Assembly (NCBI GenBank): GCA_040264895.1
Contig: JBDQHL010000009.1
Location: 1-43,510 of the forward strand
Length of the DNA stretch: 43,510 bases
Direction: 5' to 3'
From: PGYR01 sp040264895
Lineage (GTDB): Bacteria > Bacteroidota > Ignavibacteria > Kapaibacteriales > UBA2268
Position numbers and translations under genes: made by a program. Within the stretch, counting starts at the first letter, position 1. Every line of letters begins with the position of its first letter. Below are positions 26,046 through 33,710 of the stretch, piece after piece. The notes beneath the pieces are model-generated. The model saw only the letters and a program-made list of their open reading frames with translations. It was not told the origin of the DNA and ran no database searches.

Positions 26046-26357
26046 TTACTGACTGCCCATGACAAGGGCCATCAGAGCTCCCCAGAACATAATCATTACC
26101 AATAAACCTAATGCGATTCCTATAAGCATCCATAATAATGTCGCTTTGGCGTAATTTGCTTTGTTTTGGTTAGTATCGTTACCGAACGCCCATATAAATA
26201 ACATAACAAAACCAACAATAGGAATTGCAGTAATTAGAAACGTTAGAATCCAATCTCCTACAGTCATTACGCTTGTATCAACAGGCATTTGATATGGGTT
26301 GTAATGTCCGCCTTCTTGGTTCGGTTGATTTGGTTGTTGTGGGTTTTCAGTTTCCAT
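26046..26357 (-). CDS. Small two-helix membrane protein, unknown function
   Basis: The 103-residue product begins METENPQQPNQPNQEGG, a Pro/Gln/Asn-rich cytoplasmic tail. Two hydrophobic helices follow, WILTFLITAIPIVGFVMLFIWAF and TLLWMLIGIALGLLVMIMFW, joined by a loop with NDTNQNKANYAKA. Small proteins with this form (hydrophobic pair with a GNDTNxNKxNYAKA loop) are frequent in Bacteroidota and Firmicutes, but I know of no function. An upstream in-frame ATG at 26378 exists. ATG 26357 is chosen because AAGGAGT lies eight bases before it. It is a single-gene unit with its own terminator, upstream of and in the same direction as the second sigma factor. Confidence 0.8.
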   Translation of the reverse strand: METENPQQPNQPNQEGGHYNPYQMPVDTSVMTVGDWILTFLITAIPIVGFVMLFIWAFGNDTNQNKANYAKATLLWMLIGIALGLLVMIMFWGALMALVMGSQ

Positions 26358-26511
26358 TATTAGGCACTCCTTATGCAAATGTTGATTATATATTCAATTC
26401 AAATTAATTATTTTTAAAGATTTCGACAAATCTATTTTTATTTCAATTGCCACATAATTCAAATATGGTTATATTACTTGTTCTATAAGAACTAACTTAT
26501 TAATTCTTTCT

Positions 26512-27594
26512 ATGCGTAAATCTATACTTATAATTTCGTTGCTATTCCTCATTTTGAGCTGTGAGGATAATAACAAATACATTACCCCTCAAAAAGAGAA
26601 TTTAACTGTTTCTGTATATGCTACAGTTATAATTGAGCCTAAAGATAAATATAATGTCTTCACTGTAACTCCAGGTATTATAAATGAAATATTCGTCAAT
26701 GAAGGTGAAAAAGTTCAAATGGGTGATTCCATTGCGTTGATTACTTCTGACAAAGCGGGAATAGAAAGAAGTAATGCAGAGCTGAACTACGAACTGGCTA
26801 AAAGTAAGTACAAAAGCAGCTATTCGGACTTAGATAATCTTCAAAATGAAATAAAATCAAGTCAGGAAAAACTTTCGCAAGACTCATTGGAGTATATGAG
26901 AAGGAGTAGATTATACAAGAAAAGCGTTGGTAGCAAAACTGCAGTGGAACAAGCTAAACTTGCTTACGAACTATCTAGTAATAAGCATAGTTCACTTCTT
27001 AATAACCTAAAACAACTTAAAGCTGAGCTGAGGACAAACTATAAACAATCTAAAAATAGACTTAAAAAATCTGTTTTAGATTTAGATGACTTTGTAATTA
27101 GAGCTAAGATCGACGGCACTATCTATTCACTTAACAAAGAGGCTGGAGAGATAATAACCACTCAGGAGCCAATCGCTATGCTTGGTAAGACGGATGAATA
27201 TATTATAACGATGGAAGTAGATGAGGTGGATATTTCAAAAATTGAACTGGATCAAATGGTTCTAATCTCATTAGACGCATACGAGGGGGAGACTTTTGAA
27301 GGAAGAATATCGAAGATATATCCATTGAAGAATCAGAAAACATTATCTTTCATTGTGGAAGCTGAGTTCACCGATATGCCTAGTAAGCTCTATGCTGGTT
27401 TAGCCGGCGAGGCTAATATTGTCATTGAAAAGATTAATGATGTAATGACTATCCCTATTGAATATTTGACAGAATCAAACACTGTTAATACCAAGGATAG
27501 TATAGTGAAAGTGAAAGTTGGCAATAAAAACATGCGAAAAGTAGAGATTATAGAAGGGTTAGATTATAGCACTAAAATTACTTTACCAGAATAG
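26512..27594 (+). CDS. HlyD/MacA-type periplasmic adaptor lipoprotein
   Basis: A 360-residue membrane fusion protein for an ABC exporter. The lipoprotein signal is MRKSILIISLLFLILSC. A biotinyl-lipoyl-like half follows (TPGIINEIFVNEGEKVQMGDSIA region, residues 52-75), then a long coiled coil over about residues 85-180 (AELNYELAKSKYKSSYSDL onwards). The second lipoyl half is FVIRAKIDGTIYSLNKEAG, and beta-barrel and membrane-proximal domains complete it. Such adaptors link an inner membrane permease to a TolC-like channel. Its stop touches the next ATG, so adaptor, FtsX-like permease and ATPase form one operon in the order of cyanobacterial devB-devC-devA. No outer membrane channel gene is in this operon, so a TolC elsewhere would be needed. 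Confidence 0.88.
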   Translation: MRKSILIISLLFLILSCEDNNKYITPQKENLTVSVYATVIIEPKDKYNVFTVTPGIINEIFVNEGEKVQMGDSIALITSDKAGIERSNAELNYELAKSKYKSSYSDLDNLQNEIKSSQEKLSQDSLEYMRRSRLYKKSVGSKTAVEQAKLAYELSSNKHSSLLNNLKQLKAELRTNYKQSKNRLKKSVLDLDDFVIRAKIDGTIYSLNKEAGEIITTQEPIAMLGKTDEYIITMEVDEVDISKIELDQMVLISLDAYEGETFEGRISKIYPLKNQKTLSFIVEAEFTDMPSKLYAGLAGEANIVIEKINDVMTIPIEYLTESNTVNTKDSIVKVKVGNKNMRKVEIIEGLDYSTKITLPE

Positions 27595-28857
27595 ATGCGA
27601 AGCTTCAGAATTATATTAAGTATTACTAAAACACATTTGCTTTCCAGAATAAAGCAAACAACAGTAGCTGCTCTGGGAGTAATGTTTGGTATTAGTGCTT
27701 ATATAATAATGATGGGGTTTATGACGGGCCTCAACGGTCTATTAGATGGATTAGTTTTAAATAGAACTCCACATATCCACATATTTAATGAGATTGAACC
27801 AAGTGACTCCCAACCAATATATCAAACTGAACTTTTTGAAAATGATTTTAATATAGTTAGATCAATTAAACCTAAGGTTAGTTTAGAAAAAATACATGAT
27901 GCGTTGCCATTAGTTGCTAATTTGAAAGAAGATAGCAGGATAAAAGGTATAACTGCACAAACATCTGCAATGGGGTTTTATGTTGCTGGTTCAATACAGC
28001 TAAATGGTTCAATAGTTGGGATTTCTCCTACAGAAGAAGAATCACTTTTTAATTTTGGTGATTATGTGGTAGGAAGTAGTCCAATGGAATTGGCAAAAAA
28101 TAAGAATGGTATTCTTTTGGGTGCAGGTGTAGCTAAAAAAATGTCTTTGGACATTGGTGACAAGGTAAATATCCTATCATCTAGTGGAAACTCTATACCA
28201 CTAAAAATAGTTGGTCTATACCAAAGTGGACTATCTGAAGTGGACAATATTCAGAGCTATGTGAACTTATCAGCTGCACAGAAACTTTTAGGAAAAGGAA
28301 GAAATTATATAACAGATCTCAATGTTAAGCTGTTTGATATGGAAAAGGCGCCTAAAATGTCTGAGAGCATTGAAAACAATTACAATCTCAGCGCTGTTGA
28401 TATTCAAACAGCAAATGCGCAGTTTGATACTGGTAGCGAAATTAGAAATTTAATCACTTATGCGGTATCCATTACACTTCTTATTGTTGCTGGTTTTGGT
28501 ATCTACAACATTCTTAATATGATGATATATGAGAAAATGAATGATATTGCGATCCTAAAAGCGATTGGTTTTACTGGTGTTGATGTCAAGCATATATTTA
28601 TAAGTCAAGCTTTAATAATTGGGTTTGTTGGGGGCATTTTGGGTCTTGTAGTCGGCTATTTGGGTTCCTTGGCAATAGATTATACTAGTTTTGAAACAGA
28701 AGCATTACCTACAATTAAGACATACCCCATAAATTACGATACAATGAACTATTTCATAGCTATTATTTTTGCCTTAGTCTCAACATTTTTAGCTGGTTAT
28801 TTGCCCTCTAGAAAAGCTGAGAATATTGATCCAGTAGAAATAATAAGAGGTCAATAA
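27595..28857 (+). CDS. FtsX/MacB-type ABC transporter permease
   Basis: The 420-residue protein has the four-helix permease layout of the MacB/LolC/DevC group. An N-terminal helix (VAALGVMFGISAYIIMMGFM) precedes a periplasmic domain of about 230 residues. Three C-terminal helices follow, with YAVSITLLIVAGFGIYNILNM, the coupling segment MMIYEKMNDIAILKAIGFTG, and the family ending YLPSRKAENIDPVEIIRG. That ending is the signature of FtsX-type permeases. It lacks a fused ATPase, which is supplied by the next gene one base later. With the HlyD-type adaptor before it, the system probably works as a mechanotransmission exporter for a lipid, peptide or antibiotic. LolCDE-type lipoprotein release is less likely because adaptors are not part of Lol systems. 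Confidence 0.9.
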   Translation: MRSFRIILSITKTHLLSRIKQTTVAALGVMFGISAYIIMMGFMTGLNGLLDGLVLNRTPHIHIFNEIEPSDSQPIYQTELFENDFNIVRSIKPKVSLEKIHDALPLVANLKEDSRIKGITAQTSAMGFYVAGSIQLNGSIVGISPTEEESLFNFGDYVVGSSPMELAKNKNGILLGAGVAKKMSLDIGDKVNILSSSGNSIPLKIVGLYQSGLSEVDNIQSYVNLSAAQKLLGKGRNYITDLNVKLFDMEKAPKMSESIENNYNLSAVDIQTANAQFDTGSEIRNLITYAVSITLLIVAGFGIYNILNMMIYEKMNDIAILKAIGFTGVDVKHIFISQALIIGFVGGILGLVVGYLGSLAIDYTSFETEALPTIKTYPINYDTMNYFIAIIFALVSTFLAGYLPSRKAENIDPVEIIRGQ

Positions 28858-29529
28858 ATGTCCGTTCTAAAAGCAGAAAAAGTAAATAAGTTTTTCCACA
28901 AACCAGTAGAATTTCATGTCCTAAGGGATATATCACTTAACATAGATCATGGTGAGTTTGTATCTATAATGGGCAAATCTGGTTGTGGTAAGTCAACTTT
29001 ACTCTATATACTTTCCACTATGGATACGGATTACAAAGGTGAACTTTTTCTTTCTGGTGAGAGAGTGACAGGAAGAAATCAACGTGAATTAGCTATACTA
29101 AGAAGCAAGCATATTGGATTTGTATTCCAGTTTCACTACCTCCTACCAGAATTTACTGTCCTTGAAAATGTAATGCTACCAGCAAGAAAATTAGCTCTGA
29201 AAAGTGACAAAGAGATAGAAAGGGACGCTATGGAAAAGTTAGCATTACTAGGAATAGAAGAACAAGCTAAGAAAAAAGCGAGTATGATATCCGGCGGACA
29301 AAAACAGAGAGTCTCTATTGCAAGGGCACTAATCAATGATCCAGATATAATAATGGGTGACGAACCTACAGGTAACTTGGACAGTAAGAACTCAGAAAAT
29401 GTGTTCAATATATTCAAAGACCTTAGTCATGAAAAAAATATGTCGCTTTTGGTGGTAACCCACGACAAAGACTTTGCTGATAAAACTGATAGAATAATTG
29501 AAATGGAAGATGGTGTAATTATTAGTTGA
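28858..29529 (+). CDS. ABC transporter ATP-binding protein (MacB/DevA/LolD type)
   Basis: A 223-residue ATPase. Walker A is GKSGCGKSTLL (residues 39-49), the Q-loop lies in FVFQFHYLLPEFTVLENV, the signature motif is SGGQKQRVSIARAL, Walker B is IIMGDEPTGNLD, and the switch His is in VVTHDKDFAD. Sequence style and length match the LolD/MacB/DevA family that powers FtsX-like permeases. It directly follows the permease stop. The gene ends 21 bases before the stop of a convergent lipoprotein gene, and I see no strong terminator hairpin in the short gap. Confidence 0.93.
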   Translation: MSVLKAEKVNKFFHKPVEFHVLRDISLNIDHGEFVSIMGKSGCGKSTLLYILSTMDTDYKGELFLSGERVTGRNQRELAILRSKHIGFVFQFHYLLPEFTVLENVMLPARKLALKSDKEIERDAMEKLALLGIEEQAKKKASMISGGQKQRVSIARALINDPDIIMGDEPTGNLDSKNSENVFNIFKDLSHEKNMSLLVVTHDKDFADKTDRIIEMEDGVIIS

Positions 29530-29550
29530 TATTTAAGTCTTGCGATTGTA

Positions 29551-29946
29551 TTATTCTTCAACCCAGACGGTTTTGTAAAAGGAATCATCATTAATCACAA
29601 TGCTAAATTTTCCTTCCCTTTTGAACACAATGGTAGTGGTTTCTTCTCCGTATAATGGGCTTTGTGGGCAACCTTCATTAGATTTTTGAGTGTTGCATAT
29701 GGCAGCATTTATAATCAGATTGCTATTGTCAAAACTTGTGGTCAACTCTTTAAATTTATAGCACAAATTAGGCGCCCCATAAGTGACTTCAACATCATAT
29801 ACTTGGTTTACCTTAACAGTATCAGAAATGTCAACTTCAATAATTCCGTCTCTAAAATCGTTGCAATCTGGATCTAAGCTATTGCTACATGATACGACAA
29901 ACAACAGAGAAAGGGTGACTTTAAATCTTAAAATATTTGATACCAA
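29551..29946 (-). CDS. Hypothetical lipoprotein
   Basis: The 131-residue product has a lipoprotein signal peptide (ILRFKVTLSLLFVVSC) and then a small domain with four further cysteines (PDCNDF, PNLCYKF, AAICNTQ, NEGCPQSP) that could form two disulfides in the periplasm. Beta-strand-like stretches such as KVNQVYDVEVTYG and GKFSIVINDDSFYKTVWVEE suggest an Ig-like or jelly-roll fold. The start is uncertain: TTG at 29946 is used because no ATG precedes the signal and an in-frame stop lies just upstream. No function can be named. It is convergent with the exporter operon. The 200 bases between it and dnaX hold no gene that I can support. Confidence 0.6.
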   Translation of the reverse strand: MVSNILRFKVTLSLLFVVSCSNSLDPDCNDFRDGIIEVDISDTVKVNQVYDVEVTYGAPNLCYKFKELTTSFDNSNLIINAAICNTQKSNEGCPQSPLYGEETTTIVFKREGKFSIVINDDSFYKTVWVEE

Positions 29947-30148
29947 AATTTAGTAATGATAAGTAAACAATATCTGTAATATATAGAATATTTCACCAAA
30001 TTTACATTTTAAGTGAATAAGGATTGGAGGAAATTTTTCTTATACTAAAGCCAAAATACATTTTCACCATATTTATTCAAATTAGTCCAATATTTCTTAA
30101 ATTGTAAGTCTTCAATAGTATGAATAGAATAAAATAACTAAGTAAAGT

Positions 30149-31795
30149 ATGAGTGAACAGAAAGAGTTTTTAGTAACAGCACGTAAGTGGCGACCCCATC
30201 TATACTCTGATGTAGTTGGTCAGGAGCACATTACCCGCACGTTAAAAAATTCTATTGAGCAAGACCGAATACATCACTCGTATCTATTTAGTGGACCCAG
30301 AGGAGTAGGAAAAACTACTACTGCTCGTATTCATGCCATAGCACTCAATGCTCATACCGATGATTTCGAACCAGACTTGAATTCAGAAATTGCTAAGCAG
30401 CATGCTCAAGGTAGAGCAATGGACATAATTGAGATTGATGGTGCTTCTAACAATAGTGTTGACGATGTAAGGCGACTGAGAGAGAACGCAAAATATCCTC
30501 CTGCAAATGGCAGGTATAAGGTATATATCATCGATGAGGTGCACATGCTATCTGATTCGGCATTCAATGCATTGCTGAAAATAATAGAAGAGCCACCTCC
30601 ACATCTGGTATTTATATTTGCTACTACCGAGCCACAAAAGATACCAGCTACTATACTAAGTCGTTGCCAAAGGTATAATTTCCGTAGAATGGAGATAGAG
30701 GAAATAGTTGACCAACTTTCAAAGATTTCTGATGCAGAAGGTATTAAAATAGATGAAGAATCGCTCCAAATAATTGCTCGTAAGGGTGATGGTTCTATGC
30801 GTGATAGCCAATCTATATTCGACCAGGCAATCGCGTTTTGTGGTAGAGATATAAAATACACTGAGCTTGCTAATGCTCTTAATCTGATTGACGAAATGTT
30901 CTATTTTCGAATTAGTGATGCCATAAACAATAATGATATTAAGGATATATTTGCTCTGAGTAATGAGATTGTAACTCAGGGTTATGATGTAAAAGAATGT
31001 ATGGGTGGGCTATTAGAACACTTTAGAAATACATTAACAGTAATTAGCACTGGTGGTACTGATTTAATTAATACATCAAAAGCATTTAAAGAAAAGTATA
31101 TAAAATTAGCACACATTATGGCTCAGCCAGACTTGCTCAGATTGATGCACTTGGCCTCCAAAACAGAAAATGAGCTACGTTTTGCGAGTTCCCCAAATGT
31201 GAAGTTTGAAACTGTTTTGGTTCAAATGGCATCTATGGACAGGGCTAAAGATATAAAAACATTGCTAAGTGAGGTTCAGAAACTGAACACAATAGAGGTC
31301 AGCAGCGAGGAACCTGAAAAAAAAAAGGCTGAACGAGTAGTTGAAGAAGGCGAAGTTTACAAGACTGAAACTAAAGTAAAACAAATAGTTGAACCTGAAC
31401 CCAAGCAAGCACCTAAGCCAGAACCAATTGCTAGTGAGCCAGCACTACAACCACAACCAAAAAACAACAGAACTTTAGAAGAAAATTGGAAGCTGTTCGT
31501 CAACTCAGAGAAAATAACAGGGACAGATATATCATTAGCACGTGATGTACGAACCGTGCTTTATGAAGAGAATTTATTAAAACTGGCTATTTCGGATGAC
31601 TTTATATTTGATAATTTGCATAGCCACTTGAATCAACTTATCTCAGAATTTCAGTCTATAACTGGTTGTACAGCTAAGATTGAATTGATTAAAAAACAGA
31701 AAGTAAAAAAGGTAGAGGAAAAACGCGAACTCCACCCACTAGAACAGAAAATAGTAAGTGAATTCAAAGCATTTGAAGAAAAAACGAGAGATTAG
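30149..31795 (+). CDS. dnaX: DNA polymerase III gamma/tau subunit
   Basis: DnaX is the ATPase of the clamp loader; the long form (tau) also ties polymerase to helicase. The 548-residue tau has Walker A GPRGVGKTT (residues 49-57), EIDGASNNSVDDVR near residues 95-108, Walker B VYIIDEVHML near residues 125-134, and sensor 1 FATTEPQKIPATILSRCQRY. The zinc module between Walker A and B, usually four Cys, reads NAHTDDFEPDLNSEIAKQH and has no Cys at all. After the lid and collar domains a charged linker precedes the C-terminal tau domain from about residue 435. An A10 run in the linker probably makes the short gamma form (separate entry). bcp follows four bases after the stop. Confidence 0.95.
   Translation: MSEQKEFLVTARKWRPHLYSDVVGQEHITRTLKNSIEQDRIHHSYLFSGPRGVGKTTTARIHAIALNAHTDDFEPDLNSEIAKQHAQGRAMDIIEIDGASNNSVDDVRRLRENAKYPPANGRYKVYIIDEVHMLSDSAFNALLKIIEEPPPHLVFIFATTEPQKIPATILSRCQRYNFRRMEIEEIVDQLSKISDAEGIKIDEESLQIIARKGDGSMRDSQSIFDQAIAFCGRDIKYTELANALNLIDEMFYFRISDAINNNDIKDIFALSNEIVTQGYDVKECMGGLLEHFRNTLTVISTGGTDLINTSKAFKEKYIKLAHIMAQPDLLRLMHLASKTENELRFASSPNVKFETVLVQMASMDRAKDIKTLLSEVQKLNTIEVSSEEPEKKKAERVVEEGEVYKTETKVKQIVEPEPKQAPKPEPIASEPALQPQPKNNRTLEENWKLFVNSEKITGTDISLARDVRTVLYEENLLKLAISDDFIFDNLHSHLNQLISEFQSITGCTAKIELIKKQKVKKVEEKRELHPLEQKIVSEFKAFEEKTRD
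31317..31332 (+). promoter_or_regulatory. Probable programmed slippage site in dnaX producing gamma
   Basis: Ten consecutive A (31317-31326) followed by G give GAA-AAA-AAA-AAG in frame. A -1 shift, or one extra A in the mRNA, reads AAA-GGC-TGA with a stop at 31330-31332. This would give a product of about 394 residues ending after the ATPase and collar domains, as gamma does in E. coli and Thermus. A purine-rich GCGAGG lies six bases upstream, in the position of the stimulating Shine-Dalgarno-like element of E. coli dnaX. I see no clear downstream stem-loop. Confidence 0.65.
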
Positions 31796-31799
31796 AATT

Positions 31800-32270
31800 A
31801 TGGCAATAGAAGTAGGAAAAAAAGCACCAAACTTCAAAGCGAAGGCAAATAGTGATAAAGAGTTAAAACTTTCAGATTATAATGGACAGTGGTTAGTACT
31901 TTATTTTTATCCCAAGGATAATACATCTGGCTGCACCAAAGAGGCATGCGGTTTTAGCGAAAATATAAAGGCTTTTGAAAAACTAGATGCAGCAATACTT
32001 GGTGTTAGCCCTGATTCCATCAAATCTCACGACAATTTCATTGCAAAACATGATTTGAAATTTGATTTGCTCAGTGACCCAGAAAAAGAAATTGCAGCTG
32101 ATTACGATTCTTATGGCGAAAAGAAAATGTATGGTAAGACCTATATGGGTATTATTCGCTCAACTTTCATTATTGACCCAAAAGGTAAAGTTGCTGCAGA
32201 GTTCAAAAATATAAGAGTGAAAGGTCACGTTGAAAAAGTTATGGAAAAATTAGAAGAGTTAAAAGCGTAA
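31800..32270 (+). CDS. bcp: Thioredoxin-dependent peroxiredoxin (BCP/PrxQ type)
   Basis: This 156-residue peroxiredoxin reduces hydrogen peroxide and organic peroxides using thioredoxin. It starts MAIEVGKKAPNFKAKAN and has the family active-site stretch FYPKDNTSGCTKEAC with peroxidatic C45 and resolving C50, five residues apart as in atypical 2-Cys PrxQ enzymes. RSTFIIDPKGKVAAEFKNI follows, as usual. The frame is open upstream into dnaX, but ATG 31800 gives the normal start and length. It lies four bases after dnaX and three before the TatD-type gene, so it is transcribed with both. Confidence 0.94.
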   Translation: MAIEVGKKAPNFKAKANSDKELKLSDYNGQWLVLYFYPKDNTSGCTKEACGFSENIKAFEKLDAAILGVSPDSIKSHDNFIAKHDLKFDLLSDPEKEIAADYDSYGEKKMYGKTYMGIIRSTFIIDPKGKVAAEFKNIRVKGHVEKVMEKLEELKA

Positions 32271-32273
32271 TAA

Positions 32274-33707
32274 ATGATAGATACCCACGCGCACATAGAT
32301 ACCGAAAGATTCGAAGAAGACTTTGACGAAGTTATAAGCAGGGCCAAAGAAGCTGGAGTTGACAAGGTAATTATTCCTGCTATTGAGCCATCTTCATTCG
32401 ATAGAATAGTGGAGCTTGCAGATAAGTATGATGAAGTATATTTTGGAATTGGCGTACACCCACACAGTGCAGATAAGTATGATGATGAAGTCGGAGCTAA
32501 GATATATGAAATAGCTTCAACTCACTCAAAATGTGTGGCTGTTGGTGAAATTGGGCTTGATTATTTCTATGATAATCTTCCTGAAAAAAGGGTGCAGCAA
32601 CACGCATTTCGTGAGCAAATAAAAATAGCTAAGAAAGTAGGAAAACCAATCATTGTTCACAATAGAGATTCAGACGAAGATTTGATTACATTACTTTCTG
32701 ATGAAAATGATGATAATTTAAAAGCAGTTATGCACTGCTTTCCCGATTCGATAGAATTACTAAAAAATGCAATAGATTTGGGTTTTTATGTATCATTTAC
32801 GGGTAATATTACGTTTAAGAAGTCTGAACATAAAGAAGTTTTGGAACAAGTACCTTTGGATAGATTTATGATTGAAACTGATTCGCCATATATGGCACCA
32901 GTACCGAACAGAGGTAAGAGAAATGAACCAAGCTTTGTTAAAGAAATAGCAAAAAAAATATCAGAGGTTAAAGACATGAAATATGAAAAAATTGTAGAGC
33001 AGACAGTTTCTAATTCCAAAAAATTCTTTGGGATTGCTACTTTGCTTTTAGCTATGCTTGCTATGTCAAGTCAAGCATATTCACAAGATGACGATGATTA
33101 TTACTATGATGAAGACGATTCACCAGTAGAGGTATATGAAGAAGCGCCTTATCCTAAGTTTATTGGTTTTGGTGGTTTTGCTGGTACTAATACAATTGTA
33201 GAGAGCCAAACATTTGTTAAAAAAGATAGTGAAAATATATCTTATGAAGGTATTGTTGCACTTGGTGGTACTGTTACTTTTGGTGGGTTAGCTGATTATT
33301 TAATTCTACAAGCTGGATATTCTTATTCTAAGAATAATAAACCAGTTGAAACAGCAGGAGCTGAAGAGCCCAACATTCACCAAATTTTAGAATTTTCTAG
33401 TTTATGGATTCCAAATCCACATAATAAAATTAATGTTTATGGAATACTTGGTCCAAGTTTTATTATGAATTCAATTAATGGTAACGAAAACTCACAACTG
33501 GGTTTGAATACAGGTATTGGATTTATTCTTAATGTACCTTTAGGTAATATTGGTTTGCTAAATTTAGCAGCTGAGTGGAAATTGAACTTTGAGTTAACTT
33601 CTGTAGAAAGGTTGCTAAAGGCAGATAATGGATTGGAAGAAACGATAGAGTCAAATAACTTTTACTCTATTCCAAGATTGAATTTGATATTCTATCCTAA
33701 TTTCTAA
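32274..33707 (+). CDS. TatD-family nuclease fused in frame to an outer membrane protein with internal signal peptide
   Basis: Residues 1-254 are a complete TatD metal-dependent hydrolase: DTHAHID (metal His pair), GVHPH, GEIGLDY (Glu), IVHNRD (His), MHCFPDS (His) and ETDSPYMAP (Asp), ending NSKKFFGI, where TatD proteins normally stop. The frame does not stop but runs on through KKFFGIATLLLAMLAMSSQ and AYSQ, a textbook signal peptide (about residues 248-271), and then an acidic stretch. About 190 residues follow of Gly/aromatic-rich strands (FIGFGGFAGTN, YLILQAGYSYSKN, VYGILGPSF) ending in Phe, like an outer membrane beta-barrel. A cytoplasmic nuclease and an exported barrel cannot both work from one chain without processing or internal initiation. 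Two adjacent genes may have fused by deletion across the shared KKFFGI coding. The next gene starts three bases later. Confidence 0.85.
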   Translation: MIDTHAHIDTERFEEDFDEVISRAKEAGVDKVIIPAIEPSSFDRIVELADKYDEVYFGIGVHPHSADKYDDEVGAKIYEIASTHSKCVAVGEIGLDYFYDNLPEKRVQQHAFREQIKIAKKVGKPIIVHNRDSDEDLITLLSDENDDNLKAVMHCFPDSIELLKNAIDLGFYVSFTGNITFKKSEHKEVLEQVPLDRFMIETDSPYMAPVPNRGKRNEPSFVKEIAKKISEVKDMKYEKIVEQTVSNSKKFFGIATLLLAMLAMSSQAYSQDDDDYYYDEDDSPVEVYEEAPYPKFIGFGGFAGTNTIVESQTFVKKDSENISYEGIVALGGTVTFGGLADYLILQAGYSYSKNNKPVETAGAEEPNIHQILEFSSLWIPNPHNKINVYGILGPSFIMNSINGNENSQLGLNTGIGFILNVPLGNIGLLNLAAEWKLNFELTSVERLLKADNGLEETIESNNFYSIPRLNLIFYPNF

Positions 33708-33710
33708 AAA

